A stretch of DNA of 64,000 nucleotides from Enterococcus sp. 9D6_DIV0238 (GCF_002174455.2 NZ_CP147246.1:3353001-3417000), one strand, 5' to 3'. Numbered from the stretch's first letter, positions 1-9,577 are shown. Numbers and translations are program-made. Notes: generated by a model not told the origin, from the letters alone.

Positions 1-21
1 ACCTTTACCTAACGTGAAGGT
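1..21. promoter_or_regulatory. MerR-family-type operator (left edge)
   Basis: The first 21 bases form an interrupted palindrome with outer arms ACCTT and AAGGT and inner AC/GT pairs. It continues as CAAG on the right. This is the layout of operators bound by MerR-family activators, which sit in 19-20 bp promoter spacers. Read leftwards, a TTGACC -35 element lies at 23-18, and its -10 would fall outside the window. The controlled gene is therefore probably to the left. The operator class is inferred from pattern only. Confidence 0.4.
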
Positions 22-134
22 CAAGTCTTTTATTTACAATAACATATAAAATCTCTGATTTACAAATAGGCAAAGAAAGAGTAAAATTTATGTAAGGTTA
101 ATCAGACAGGGATAGTTGAAAAGGAGCTACATAT

Positions 135-491
135 ATGAAATTGATCGAAACACCAATAAATAAAAATTTGAATTTAGAATATTTTTATCCAAATATCACA
201 AAATTTGTTTTTGGTTCTAAAGCAATCAAGTTTTTTAAATTATATGCACTAGACCGAACACAGATCGTTTATGCGGATGCCTATGATAAAATCGACATCA
301 TCATGATCAATACGAAGAAAAAAATTGCAAAAGCGGAAGTTGACTTTGTGATCAAAAGACTCTTGAATGCAACAAGAGAAGATGTCGATGTACATATCGG
401 CATAAAAAATAAAATGACTGAAGCAGGCTATTCTTTTAGTGCACCTAGAAAGGATATCATTGTAATTCAAAAAAATGTTTATGCTGAGTAA
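135..491 (+). CDS. DUF1827-like small protein
   Basis: A 118-residue cytosolic protein with no signal peptide or membrane segment, led by an AAAGGAG ribosome binding site ten bases before the ATG. It is rich in Lys, Ile and Asp. It resembles the lactobacillale DUF1827 family, whose function is unknown; I recognise the family by overall appearance, not by a catalytic motif. It appears monocistronic because a strong terminator follows immediately. No function is proposed. Confidence 0.6.
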   Translation: MKLIETPINKNLNLEYFYPNITKFVFGSKAIKFFKLYALDRTQIVYADAYDKIDIIMINTKKKIAKAEVDFVIKRLLNATREDVDVHIGIKNKMTEAGYSFSAPRKDIIVIQKNVYAE

Positions 492-493
492 GT

Positions 494-543
494 AAAAGCA
501 CCAAAAAGGGAAAATAGCGATTGCCCTTTTTGGTGCTTTTACT
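494..543 (+). terminator. Rho-independent terminator
   Basis: Perfect 17-bp arms (494-510 and 524-540) end in a T-rich tract. It lies directly after the stop codon at 491 and closes the DUF1827-like gene. Confidence 0.9.
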
Positions 544-648
544 TTATCAACGAATGAACGATTCGCTTATAACTAAAAAGTAGAAAATCAGTAGGCTTTC
601 GTTTCCATTTTTGTTAAAATAGAAGCACAATGAAAGGAAGAGTGAAAA

Positions 649-1059
649 TTGAAAGAGTTATTTCATAAATATAAAGAAGTGATTTCTTATTTAGTTTTTG
701 GTGTGGCAACAACAGTTGTTAACATTGTTGTGTTTTTTATCTGTAAAGATCTTTTTGGCATTGATTATAAAATCAGTAATACGATCGGCTGGTTCTTATC
801 TGTCTTGTTTGCATTTTTTACAAATAAGTATTTTGTTTTTGCAAGTCAGCATGTTGATTTGAGAGCATTTTTTAAAGAAATGCTGCTATTTTACTGGTAT
901 CGTATTTTATCGTTTGTCATTGATATGGCTCTGATGGTATTGATGATCGAGTGGCTGCATATTTCTGATTTTTGGGCTAAAATGGTCACACAGGTCGTCG
1001 TGATCGTATTAAATTATTTCTTTAGCAAGTTTTTGATTTTCAAGAACAAGGCTTCTTAA
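649..1059 (+). CDS. GtrA family membrane protein
   Basis: A 136-residue protein with four hydrophobic segments (roughly residues 10-30, 38-58, 78-98 and 108-128) and the conserved NKYFVF motif after TM2. These are hallmarks of the GtrA/PF04138 family, thought to help flip lipid-linked sugars for cell-wall or teichoic-acid glycosylation. The start is TTG, preceded by GGAAGAG at a good distance. It stands alone here without a glycosyltransferase neighbour, so its sugar partner cannot be named. Confidence 0.85.
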   Translation: MKELFHKYKEVISYLVFGVATTVVNIVVFFICKDLFGIDYKISNTIGWFLSVLFAFFTNKYFVFASQHVDLRAFFKEMLLFYWYRILSFVIDMALMVLMIEWLHISDFWAKMVTQVVVIVLNYFFSKFLIFKNKAS

Positions 1060-1075
1060 GAAGTAAAACGAGTTT

Positions 1076-1105
1076 TTGGTTGAAATAATGAAGTTTTGTT
1101 ATAAT
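1076..1105 (+). promoter_or_regulatory. pncB-nadE promoter
   Basis: TTGGTT (1076-1081), an 18-bp spacer and an extended -10 TGTTATAAT (TATAAT 1100-1105) lie about 43 bp before pncB. The match to the housekeeping sigma consensus is good. Confidence 0.65.
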
Positions 1106-1147
1106 AAAGGATAATGTTTTATAAAAAGTAAAGGATGGCATGGTGAG

Positions 1148-2620
1148 ATGAAGCGAGTTTATAAAGATGATAGTTTAACGTTACATACTGATTTATATCA
1201 AATCAATATGATGCAAACATATTGGAAGTTAGGACGTGCAGATATCCATTCTGTTTTTGAATGTTATTTTCGAGAAATGCCGTTTAATCATGGCTATGCA
1301 ATTTTTGCCGGATTAGAGCGACTAGTCGATTATTTAGAGAATCTAACATTTTCTGACACGGATATTGCGTATCTTAGAGAAGTAGAGGATTATCCAGAAG
1401 ATTTTCTGACCTACTTAAAAGAATTTGAATTTAAATGTACGGTCCGTTCCGCTTTGGAAGGCGATCTAGTGTTCAATAACGAACCTTTGATCCAGGTTGA
1501 AGGACCATTAGCTCAGTGTCAGTTGATCGAAACAGCTTTATTAAATATGGTCAATTTTCAAACATTGATCGCAACAAAAGCTGCTCGAATCAAGTCAGTG
1601 ATTGGTGATGATCCGTTGATGGAATTTGGGACACGTCGAGCACAAGAGTTGGATGCGGCTATTTGGGGAACACGTGCGGCATTTATCGGCGGGGCAGATG
1701 CTACGAGCAATGTGCGCGCAGGCAAAATTTTCGGTATCCCTGTGAGTGGAACACATGCCCATTCACTTGTTCAGTCCTATGGTAATGATTACGATGCGTT
1801 CATGGCTTATGCTCAAACCCACAAAGATTGTGTCTTTTTAGTTGATACGTATGATACCTTGAAGTCAGGCGTGCCAAGTGCGATTCGTGTAGCACGTGAG
1901 ATGGGTGATAAAATCAATTTTCTTGGTGTTCGTTTGGATAGCGGGGATATGGCCTATATCTCTAAACGTGTGCGTGAGCAGTTGGATGAAGCTGGCTTCC
2001 ACGAGGCAAAAATTTACGCTTCAAATGATCTGGATGAAAATACGATTTTGAGTTTAAAAATGCAAAAAGCTAAGATCGATGTTTGGGGTGTTGGAACCAA
2101 GCTGATCACGGCGTACGACCAGCCTGCATTAGGAGCGGTGTTCAAGTTAGTGTCGATCGAAGATAAAGATGGCAAGATGAAAGACACGATCAAGCTTTCA
2201 AGCAATGCGGAAAAAGTGACTACGCCAGGGAAAAAACAAGTGTGGAGGATCACACGTAAGTCAGATAAAAAGTCTGAAGGCGACTATGTCACTTTATGGG
2301 ACGAAGATCCGCGCGAACAGGAAGAAATTTACATGTTCCATCCAGTGCATACATTTATCAACAAGACAGTTAGAAATTTTGAAGCAAGAGCAGTCTTGCA
2401 GGATATTTTTGTTGAAGGAAAAAGAGTGTATGAATTACCGACATTGGAAGAAATCAAGCATTATGCCAAAGAAAATCTCGATTCATTATGGGAAGAGTAC
2501 AAACGAGATCTTAATCCGCAAAAATATCCAGTAGATCTATCGACAGAATGCTGGAATCATAAAATGCGTCTACTTGAAAAAGTCCGTGTTGATGTAAAGG
2601 CACTAACAGAAAATAAATAA
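1148..2620 (+). CDS. pncB: Nicotinate phosphoribosyltransferase
   Basis: A 490-residue cytosolic enzyme joining nicotinate to PRPP to give nicotinate mononucleotide, the entry step of NAD salvage. The N-terminal [10 protein letters not shown], the EFGTRRAQ segment and GTHAHS (about 201-206, with the functional His) are typical of this family. The length fits the longer bacterial/eukaryotic-like PncB class. It starts at ATG, and nadE begins 16 bases after its stop, so the two form an NAD salvage operon. Confidence 0.95.
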   Translation: MKRVYKDDSLTLHTDLYQINMMQTYWKLGRADIHSVFECYFREMPFNHGYAIFAGLERLVDYLENLTFSDTDIAYLREVEDYPEDFLTYLKEFEFKCTVRSALEGDLVFNNEPLIQVEGPLAQCQLIETALLNMVNFQTLIATKAARIKSVIGDDPLMEFGTRRAQELDAAIWGTRAAFIGGADATSNVRAGKIFGIPVSGTHAHSLVQSYGNDYDAFMAYAQTHKDCVFLVDTYDTLKSGVPSAIRVAREMGDKINFLGVRLDSGDMAYISKRVREQLDEAGFHEAKIYASNDLDENTILSLKMQKAKIDVWGVGTKLITAYDQPALGAVFKLVSIEDKDGKMKDTIKLSSNAEKVTTPGKKQVWRITRKSDKKSEGDYVTLWDEDPREQEEIYMFHPVHTFINKTVRNFEARAVLQDIFVEGKRVYELPTLEEIKHYAKENLDSLWEEYKRDLNPQKYPVDLSTECWNHKMRLLEKVRVDVKALTENK

Positions 2621-2636
2621 ATTGGAGGAATGTTTC

Positions 2637-3464
2637 ATGGATTCTTTGCAAAAAGCGATCATCGAAGAATTAGGTGCAAAATCTCAAATCGATCCTAAAG
2701 AGGAAATTCGTAAGAGTATCGATTTTATGAAAAGCTATTTATATAAGTACCCATTTTTAAAAACGTTGGTGTTAGGAATCAGCGGTGGTCAAGACTCAAG
2801 CTTGGCCGGAAGATTGGCACAGCTTACAATGGAAGAAATGCGCATAGAAACCAAAGATAATTCTTATCAATTTATTGCCGTTCGCTTACCATATGGCGAA
2901 CAGGCAGATGAAGCAGATGCCAAAAAGGCGTTGGATTTTATCAAACCAGATATTTCCTTGCGAGTAGATATCAAACCGGCGATTGATGCGAGCGTGGTTT
3001 CACTGAGTGAGACGGGTGTTTCAATAAGTGATTTCAACAAAGGTAATATGAAAGCTCGTCAACGGATGATCGTACAATACGCTATTGCAGGTGAAAAATC
3101 AGGTGCTGTAATAGGAACAGATCATGCTGCAGAAAATATTACTGGTTTTTACACGAAATATGGTGATGGTGGAGCAGATATCTTACCGTTGTTCCGTTTG
3201 AACAAGCGACAAGGCAAAGCTCTATTGAAAGAATTAGGTGCGCCAGCAGAACTTTATTTAAAAATCCCAACTGCAGATCTAGAAGACGATAAGCCGTTAG
3301 TAGCGGATGAAGTCGCTTTAGGTGTGACTTACGATGACATTGATGATTATGTGGAAGGAAAAGAGGTTTCTGCAAAAGCAAAAGAGACGATCGAGAACTG
3401 GTATAAAAAAACGCAACACAAACGCCATATGCCAATTACGATTTTTGATGATTTTTGGAAATAA
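2637..3464 (+). CDS. nadE: Ammonia-dependent NAD+ synthetase
   Basis: A 275-residue enzyme that amidates deamido-NAD to NAD with ATP and ammonia. The PP-loop SGGQDS is at residues 49-54, GTDHAAEN and KYGDGGAD follow, and the C-terminal KR(H)MP motif is present. There is no glutaminase domain, so free ammonia is the nitrogen donor. I place the start at the ATG at 2637 because GGAGGAA lies seven bases upstream; a longer in-frame reading from 2622 would include this binding site. It is the second gene of the pncB operon. Confidence 0.96.
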   Translation: MDSLQKAIIEELGAKSQIDPKEEIRKSIDFMKSYLYKYPFLKTLVLGISGGQDSSLAGRLAQLTMEEMRIETKDNSYQFIAVRLPYGEQADEADAKKALDFIKPDISLRVDIKPAIDASVVSLSETGVSISDFNKGNMKARQRMIVQYAIAGEKSGAVIGTDHAAENITGFYTKYGDGGADILPLFRLNKRQGKALLKELGAPAELYLKIPTADLEDDKPLVADEVALGVTYDDIDDYVEGKEVSAKAKETIENWYKKTQHKRHMPITIFDDFWK

Positions 3465-3488
3465 TAGTACATTGTAGTTTGTTTCGTG

Positions 3489-3540
3489 TTTGGTGCGAAT
3501 CATAAGTGCACATGAAATCACTGAGAGATTCGCACCAAAA
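3489..3540 (+). terminator. Terminator-like hairpin after nadE
   Basis: Perfect 13-bp arms (3489-3501 and 3527-3539) with a 25-base loop lie 25 bases after the nadE stop. No strong T tract follows, so it may act mainly as a 3' end stabiliser. Confidence 0.6.
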
Positions 3541-4381
3541 AATCGAGATAAATGGATTGTAAGTGTTCTTATTCTCGTGGAAATTTAATATGAGAGAAGA
3601 ATTTAAGGTGAATAATAGCGGATATGTAATGTATTTCTGCTTTATTCACAGTCTGGCTCCGTTTAGAGCTAGACGTTTCTCCTTTATGTTTATATATTAT
3701 CTCAATTTTTTAAGTAGAAACTTCTCATGCATTCTCCTTATTTTTATGTTAAAGATTCCGGGAAATGAGATCTTAGTACTCCAACGTTTTTCTCCATTGA
3801 AGGACATCTGATTTTACTTTTATCAAAAACTATAGAGAGAAAAACATTTACAGATATTTTAATCAAGGTATCTGAAGTAGATTAACCCTAAATCCCAAAA
3901 AGTAGCTATCCTATAACGTATTATGGCACTTTCTACAAAAGTGTCCCGCTGAAACGAGAAAAATAGAAAGCTCGATTTATCGAAGTTTCTATTTTGTTAT
4001 GGCAATAGACAAATGATCTTTAGTATTTTTGATTTCTGAAAGTATTTAGGTTCAGAATATTTATCACGATAGAGAACCATGCGAATTAAGTAATCCGTAA
4101 AAAGTTTCACTGCCAATAGAGTGAGGCTTTTTTTAGTTTCTATTTATTAATAACAAGAAACGAGATAAATAGTGGGAGCTGGAAAAATTCTTTCTATCTG
4201 GAATTAGCAATGACAATCCAAGAAAATGATGTTAAATACACTTTGAATAGAGCAAGAAAGGGCCATTCTTGTTCAATTGATTAAAAAAAGTGTAAACTTA
4301 AAGCTATAATCAGTATTTATGACAAAAGTATTCTACAATTAATTAAGTATAAACATCAGAGGAAAGTGAATTGGGTGAACT
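3541..4381. other. Gene-free stretch with two hairpins
   Basis: About 840 bases with no convincing coding sequence. Two hairpins stand out: 3961-3994 (AAATAGAAA against TTTCTATTT, followed by TGTT) and 4101-4134 (an 11-bp stem with two G-T pairs, followed by seven Ts), the latter a good terminator shape. A TATAAT at 4305-4310 may be the -10 of the next gene. The stretch may hold a small RNA or the remains of a decayed gene. Confidence 0.4.
4101..4134 (+). terminator. Orphan terminator in gene-free stretch
   Basis: AAAGTTTCACT pairs with AGTGAGGCTTT (two G-T pairs) and is followed by a T run. No annotated gene ends nearby, so it may close an unannotated small transcript. Confidence 0.55.
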
Positions 4382-6850
4382 ATGAAAAAATTGTTTAAGA
4401 AAAAAAGAGATATCGATAATGAAACGTTTTTTTCATCAGAAGAAAAACAACAAGGAATAGCTACTGAAGATATAAGGATTCCAGAGATGATCAAAGGGCT
4501 ATCCGACCAAGAAGTCGAAGCACTCTATGCTGAAGGAAAATACAATAAGGAAACAGAAGATCTATCCAGAACAACGAAACAGATCATTTTGGATAATTCA
4601 TTGACATTATTTAATTTCATTAATTTATTTCTGGCAATCGCTGTTTTTGCTGTAGGATATCCTAAAAATGCGCTTTTTTTCTGGATCATCATCATCAATA
4701 CAGCAATTGGTGTTTTTCAAGAAATTCATGCGAAACGAACGATCGACAAGCTATCGATCGTCAATAAAACAGAGGTTTTAGCGCTAAGACAAGGGCAATT
4801 GAAAAAGATTTTTCAAGATGACATTGTTTTAGGTGATGTGCTCGTTTTGACATTAGGGAATCAAGTGCCATCTGACGGCATCGTTCTTCATGGAGAAGGT
4901 ATGGAGGTTGATGAATCGCTGTTAACGGGAGAGTCTGATAAGATCCTAAAAGTTAATGGAGATAAAATCATGAGCGGGAGCTTTATCACTTCTGGTTTAG
5001 GTTTTGTCAAAATCACAGCTGTAGGTGAAGATAATTTTGTTTCCAAGTTGTCTAAAGAAGCAAAAACAGAGAAAAAATCAACATCAGAGCTTATGAATTC
5101 GTTAAATCTTTTGATTAAAGGACTGACTTTTGCGATCGTGCCTATTGGAGTATTGCTATTTTGGTCTCAATATCAATCAACACACTCATTTCCTAAAACA
5201 GTCTTAGGCGTATCCGGTGCATTGATCAGCATGATACCAGAAGGATTGATGCTTTTGACTAGTGTGGCATTTGCCGTAGGTGCAGCAAATTTGGCGCGGA
5301 AGCAAACGCTGATTCAGCGCTTAGCATGTATCGAAACACTAGCACGTGTGGACACGATTTGTTTGGATAAAACCGGGACGATCACCGATGGAACATTAAC
5401 ATTCAAGGAGCTGATTCCGTTAGCGGGTTTTCCTTCGAGTGAGATCGAGCGCGCGATGAGCGAGATGATGGCGGGTCTGTCCGATCAAAATGCAACTGCA
5501 AAAGTACTGAGAAAAAGATTTCCTCAGCAACAAGCAGAATGGACAGTAAAAAAAGTCATGCCGTTTTCTTCTGATCGAAAGTGGAGTGGTATTACATTTA
5601 ATGAAAAAGGAACTTTTGTAATGGGCGCTCCTGAATTTATTTATTCTGAGCTGCCGAATGAACTTCGTGAAAGACTTGCGCCTTATAATGAGCAAGGCGA
5701 TCGAGTGTTGATTTTGATTCATTCTGATGAAGAGTTAACGGGTCCGATCCTGCCAAATGAAAAAGAAACGGTAGCTATCTTTATTATCGCAGATACATTA
5801 CGAGAAAATGCTGCAGATACATTCTCTTATTTTGCGAAACAGGATGTTACTCTAAAAGTTATTTCTGGTGACAATCCAATCACAGTTTCTCAGATTGCCA
5901 AACAAGCTGGAATTGCAGGAGCTGAACACTTTGTTGATATGAGTAAAGTATCTGATTCTGAAAATTTTAATGAGCTGGTTGAAAAAACAACGGTTTTTGG
6001 TCGAGTAACACCGTATCAAAAAAGGGAACTGATCCAGGCTTTAAAAGAAAATGGTCATACGACGTGTATGACAGGTGATGGCGTAAATGATATTCTTTCT
6101 TTAAGAGAAGCAGATGTTAGTGTGGCAATGGCTAGCGGAAGCGATGCAGCTAGAGCTGTGTCAGATGTCGTGTTACTGAATTCAGACTTTAGTTCTATGA
6201 TCCAAGTATTGAATGAAGGCCGTCGTGTTATCAATAATATTGAACGTGTAGCATCGATGTATATGGTCAAAACGATCTATTCTGCCATTCTTGCAGTGAC
6301 GTTCATTTTCTTATTATTGCCGTATCCATTTGCTCCGTTACAGTTAACACCGATCAATACGTTAACAGTTGGTATTCCATCATTTATTTTAGCGCTGGAG
6401 CCAAATTATCAGCGGATCAAAGGTCATTTTTTGACCAATATCCTTAGAATTTCGGTGCCGGGTGCTTTGACAGTTGTTTTTAATATTTTGATTTTACAAT
6501 TGGCTGGAATTTGGTTTGGATTGCCGCATCAAGAAGTTTCTACGATGTGTGTTCTTTTAACTGGATGCGTTGGCTTTCAAGTGCTTTTTAGAGCAGCAAG
6601 ACCTTTAGACTTGAAAAAGAAAATCATGATCGGATTGCTGATTGCAGCATTCTTAGTCTGCTTCTTGATTTTTGGAGAATTTTTCATGCTGACCTCCTTA
6701 TTCACAAGGAACGTGTTCTTCTACTTACCACTTGTTTTAGGTAGCCGTTCCATCTTCAATTACATTTCATTGGTGATGACTAGAGTGGTTTACGAAGTGG
6801 AAAAGAGAAAAGAAAATAGAAAGATCAAAAAGAAAAAACGTGTGATTTAA
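4382..6850 (+). CDS. CtpE-like cation P-type ATPase
   Basis: An 822-residue membrane pump. TGES (about 182-185) is the actuator motif, PEGL (about 286-289) the M4 ion-site motif, DKTGT (phosphorylated Asp about 329) and GDGVND (about 565) the P and hinge motifs. The GDGVNDILSL sequence and PEGL place it with CtpE-like pumps, for which calcium or other divalent cation transport has been reported. About ten TM segments are expected; the C-terminus is a basic Lys/Arg tail. It is monocistronic, with a terminator at 6857-6893. The substrate cannot be read from the sequence. Confidence 0.88.
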   Translation: MKKLFKKKRDIDNETFFSSEEKQQGIATEDIRIPEMIKGLSDQEVEALYAEGKYNKETEDLSRTTKQIILDNSLTLFNFINLFLAIAVFAVGYPKNALFFWIIIINTAIGVFQEIHAKRTIDKLSIVNKTEVLALRQGQLKKIFQDDIVLGDVLVLTLGNQVPSDGIVLHGEGMEVDESLLTGESDKILKVNGDKIMSGSFITSGLGFVKITAVGEDNFVSKLSKEAKTEKKSTSELMNSLNLLIKGLTFAIVPIGVLLFWSQYQSTHSFPKTVLGVSGALISMIPEGLMLLTSVAFAVGAANLARKQTLIQRLACIETLARVDTICLDKTGTITDGTLTFKELIPLAGFPSSEIERAMSEMMAGLSDQNATAKVLRKRFPQQQAEWTVKKVMPFSSDRKWSGITFNEKGTFVMGAPEFIYSELPNELRERLAPYNEQGDRVLILIHSDEELTGPILPNEKETVAIFIIADTLRENAADTFSYFAKQDVTLKVISGDNPITVSQIAKQAGIAGAEHFVDMSKVSDSENFNELVEKTTVFGRVTPYQKRELIQALKENGHTTCMTGDGVNDILSLREADVSVAMASGSDAARAVSDVVLLNSDFSSMIQVLNEGRRVINNIERVASMYMVKTIYSAILAVTFIFLLLPYPFAPLQLTPINTLTVGIPSFILALEPNYQRIKGHFLTNILRISVPGALTVVFNILILQLAGIWFGLPHQEVSTMCVLLTGCVGFQVLFRAARPLDLKKKIMIGLLIAAFLVCFLIFGEFFMLTSLFTRNVFFYLPLVLGSRSIFNYISLVMTRVVYEVEKRKENRKIKKKKRVI

Positions 6851-6856
6851 GCTGAA

Positions 6857-6893
6857 AATGACCTGGGCGAGTAAAATGTCCAGGTTATTTTTT
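6857..6893 (+). terminator. Rho-independent terminator
   Basis: A 10-bp stem (AATGACCTGG with CCAGGTTATT, one G-T pair) followed by a TTTTTT tract, immediately after the first P-type ATPase. Confidence 0.85.
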
Positions 6894-6912
6894 GGCTGTT
6901 TTTAATAAAGAA

Positions 6913-6927
6913 TGACAATCATTTTCA
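6913..6927. promoter_or_regulatory. Fur/PerR-type box
   Basis: TGACAATCATTTTCA matches the 7-1-7 Fur consensus TGATAATNATTATCA at 12 of 14 specified positions. It lies 82 bp before the second P-type ATPase start and after the terminator of the previous gene, so it can only serve the downstream ATPase. The family (Fur, PerR or Zur) is inferred; the match is closest to Fur. Confidence 0.6.
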
Positions 6928-7008
6928 TTTAAGCCTTTTGGTTTTGTTCTATTGTTCTTTGAGGGTATTCTTGACTAAAAGAGATCTTTTGTGAAAGGCG
7001 TGGCTACG

Positions 7009-8799
7009 ATGAAACATTTGACAAAATTACTGATCACGATCAGCACAGGAATACTAGCTTTATTATTTGAATTTATTCTTCATCAACCTTCATTTGCATT
7101 TGGTATTATTTTAATAACGGGTTCGATTATGGCATTTTCAATGCTGATAGAGATGATCCACACACTAAAGTCAGGGCGCTATGGCGTGGATATACTAGCG
7201 ATCACAGCAATTGTTGCCACATTGGCCGTCGGTGAGTATTGGGCAAGCTTGATGATTCTGATCATGTTGACCGGTGGTGATTCTTTGGAAGACTATGCAG
7301 CAAAGCGTGCGAATAAAGAATTGAAGTCGCTTTTGGATCATTCTCCTCAAATAGCTCATCGGCTGTTAGGTGATTCCTTATCTGATGTTCGTGTCGAGCA
7401 AATCAAAATTGGTGATGAGCTAGTCGTGAAACCAGGAGAAATCATACCAGTCGATGGCAAAATTTTGAGAGGCAAGTCAGCGGTGGACGAAGCATCTTTG
7501 ACCGGTGAATCACGTCCAGTAAACAAAAATCTTGGAGATTCTGTGATGTCGGGTTCTATCAATGGAGAAAGTTCTTTGACGATCCAAGCAGAAAAGACAG
7601 CCGCAGACAGTCAATATCAAATGATTGTGAAACTGGTTAAAGAGTCCCAAACGCAGCCTGCACATTTTGTTCGCATGGCTGACCGCTATGCTGTGCCTTT
7701 TACGATTGCCGCTTATGTGATTGCTGGAGCTGCCTGGTTTTTTTCAAAGGACCCAACTAGATTTGCGGAAGTGTTAGTTGTTGCTTCACCATGTCCGTTG
7801 ATTTTAGCAGCTCCGATTGCTTTAGTTGCCGGCATGAACCGTTCAAGTAGGAATGGGATCGTTATAAAAACTGGAACTTCTATAGAAAAAATAGCCGATG
7901 CAAGAACAATCGCTTTTGATAAGACTGGGACGATCACCAAAGGAGAACTTTCTGTCGCACAAGTTGTTGCTTTAGGGTCTATTGCTGAGGATGAGTTACT
8001 TGTTTTAGCAGCGAGTGCTGAACAAGAATCAAGTCATATTTTAGCACGGTCGCTTGTCAATTATGCATCAAAAAGTCATAGCTTGAAAAAGGTTTCGAGT
8101 CTTGAGGAAACAACTGGTGCTGGTGTGAAAGCGATTATTGAAGGAAACACGATTCTTGTCGGTAAGCCAACATTTGTTTCAAAAGATACAATAGAAGATA
8201 TCCCAGAGCAAACAGCTATCTATGTTTCTATGAATGACCACTATTTAGGATATATTACTTTCACTGATAGTGTTAGACCAGAAGCTAAGCAAACGATGAG
8301 CCAACTTCGAAAGCTTCAAATCAGTCATTTATTGATGTTGACTGGAGATCATCAGAAAATTGCCGAAGAGATCGCGTCAGAAGTCGGCATTACAGAAATT
8401 CACTCAGAGTGTTTGCCTCAAGATAAAATCGACGTGTTGAAAAAATTGCCAGAATCAAGTCGTCCAGTGATCATGGTAGGCGATGGTGTCAATGATGCAC
8501 CTTCTTTGGCTGTTGCAGATATCGGAATCGCGATGGGTGCTCATGGGTCAAGTGCTGCAAGTGAGACGGCAGATGCGGTTATTTTAAAAGATGACTTAGA
8601 AAAGGTCAGTAAAGCGGTTAAAATCTCAAAAGATACGATGAAAATTGCTAAGCAATCTGTATTGATCGGTATTGCTATTTGTACTATTTTGATGCTGATC
8701 GCTAGTACAGGAGTGATTCCAGCTTTATTTGGGGCAGTGTTGCAGGAAGTGGTAGATACTGTGTCGATCCTTTCTTCACTACGGGCTAGAAATGATTGA
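7009..8799 (+). CDS. P1B-type metal-transporting ATPase, SPC type
   Basis: A 596-residue heavy-metal pump. TGES is about 165-168, the transmembrane metal motif is SPCPL (about 260-264) rather than CPC, DKTGT has its Asp about 304, and GDGVND begins about 491. The N-terminus starts straight with membrane segments and lacks a CxxC or His-rich metal domain. The usual SEHPLA motif reads SSHILA, and the last TM segment has QEVVDTVSILSSLRA. The ATG at 7009 is chosen because AAAGGCG precedes it. SPC-type pumps export Fe(II), Co(II) or Zn(II); with the Fur-type box, iron efflux is the best guess. Confidence 0.82.
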   Translation: MKHLTKLLITISTGILALLFEFILHQPSFAFGIILITGSIMAFSMLIEMIHTLKSGRYGVDILAITAIVATLAVGEYWASLMILIMLTGGDSLEDYAAKRANKELKSLLDHSPQIAHRLLGDSLSDVRVEQIKIGDELVVKPGEIIPVDGKILRGKSAVDEASLTGESRPVNKNLGDSVMSGSINGESSLTIQAEKTAADSQYQMIVKLVKESQTQPAHFVRMADRYAVPFTIAAYVIAGAAWFFSKDPTRFAEVLVVASPCPLILAAPIALVAGMNRSSRNGIVIKTGTSIEKIADARTIAFDKTGTITKGELSVAQVVALGSIAEDELLVLAASAEQESSHILARSLVNYASKSHSLKKVSSLEETTGAGVKAIIEGNTILVGKPTFVSKDTIEDIPEQTAIYVSMNDHYLGYITFTDSVRPEAKQTMSQLRKLQISHLLMLTGDHQKIAEEIASEVGITEIHSECLPQDKIDVLKKLPESSRPVIMVGDGVNDAPSLAVADIGIAMGAHGSSAASETADAVILKDDLEKVSKAVKISKDTMKIAKQSVLIGIAICTILMLIASTGVIPALFGAVLQEVVDTVSILSSLRARND

Positions 8800-8941
8800 T
8801 GTAGGAACGATTAGTTGCCTTGCTGGTTTTAAGTTGTTAAAATGTAGCTATAGATAAAGCGTGTTATCTAATTTCAGTAACAAGAGGCTAAAAAACATGT
8901 ATCAAATTTTAGTAGTGCTTGTTAGATGAGGAGGAAAAACG

Positions 8942-9214
8942 ATGGACGGCAGTAAAATCGATGGAAAAAATGTAACAGAGGAGATGCTTTTAGACCAAGG
9001 GTATCGTAAATACTCGGGAGAAAAATTAGATATATACTATAGCAAGGATATTTGTGCTCACATTGGTAATTGTGTGCGGGGCAATCCTGATGTATTTGAA
9101 GTAGGACGTCGTCCTTGGATCATCGCAGATAATGGCGGAGTAGAAGACGATATTCGGGTAATCAATACATGTCCGAGCGGGGCATTAAAGTATATTCGAA
9201 AGGATGGAAAATAA
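8942..9214 (+). CDS. YjdI-like 4Fe-4S mono-cluster protein
   Basis: A 90-residue soluble protein with the divergent Fer4_19 pattern: Cys residues in KDICAHIGNCVRG and in INTCPSGALKY, the signature of YjdI-type single-cluster proteins. It probably carries one Fe-S cluster and serves an unknown electron-transfer or sensing role. A GAGGAGG binding site precedes the ATG. The next gene begins two bases after its stop and encodes a YjdJ-like acetyltransferase, the same pairing as E. coli yjdI-yjdJ, which supports both calls. Confidence 0.85.
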   Translation: MDGSKIDGKNVTEEMLLDQGYRKYSGEKLDIYYSKDICAHIGNCVRGNPDVFEVGRRPWIIADNGGVEDDIRVINTCPSGALKYIRKDGK

Positions 9215-9216
9215 GA

Positions 9217-9492
9217 ATGGAAATCAAAGAAGAAACAGGGCGTTTTGCTTTATATAACGACGAAAACCAAGAAATTGGTGAAATGACTTGGTCAGATGCA
9301 GGCACTGAAATGATGATCATTGACCACACATTTGTTGATCCAGCGTACAGAGGTCAAAAACTAGCTGAAAAATTAGTTTATCAAGGGGTGGAAAAAGCCC
9401 GTCGAGAAGGGAAAAAAATTATTCCGTTATGTCCGTTCGCAAAAAAAGAATTTGATACAAAGCCAGAATATAAAGATGTCTTAAGAGCGTAA
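9217..9492 (+). CDS. YjdJ-like GNAT N-acetyltransferase
   Basis: A 91-residue minimal GNAT fold. The segment FVDPAYRGQKLAEKLV holds the acetyl-CoA pyrophosphate-binding RGQxLA motif, and the C-terminal PLCPFAKKEF is typical of the short YjdJ/Gtn type (PF14542). I choose the ATG at 9217, with AAGGATGG 10 bases upstream; a longer in-frame reading would overlap the preceding gene by 46 bases. It is translationally coupled to the YjdI-like gene. The substrate is unknown. Confidence 0.85.
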   Translation: MEIKEETGRFALYNDENQEIGEMTWSDAGTEMMIIDHTFVDPAYRGQKLAEKLVYQGVEKARREGKKIIPLCPFAKKEFDTKPEYKDVLRA

Positions 9493-9534
9493 TAAAAATA
9501 GAGATTCTTCTGATGTTTAGAATCCATCAATTAA

Positions 9535-9577
9535 AAGTTTAGGATGCGACTCACTGAGTGGCATCCTAGACTTTTTT
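9535..9577 (+). terminator. Rho-independent terminator
   Basis: A 13-bp stem (AAGTTTAGGATGC with GCATCCTAGACTT, one G-T pair) and a six-T tract close the YjdI/YjdJ pair. Confidence 0.9.

Noticed and set aside
3563..3811. An 82-residue open frame in the gene-poor stretch
   Set aside because: It has no ribosome binding site, an odd composition rich in Phe/Ser/Arg, and no recognisable family; probably chance or a relic.
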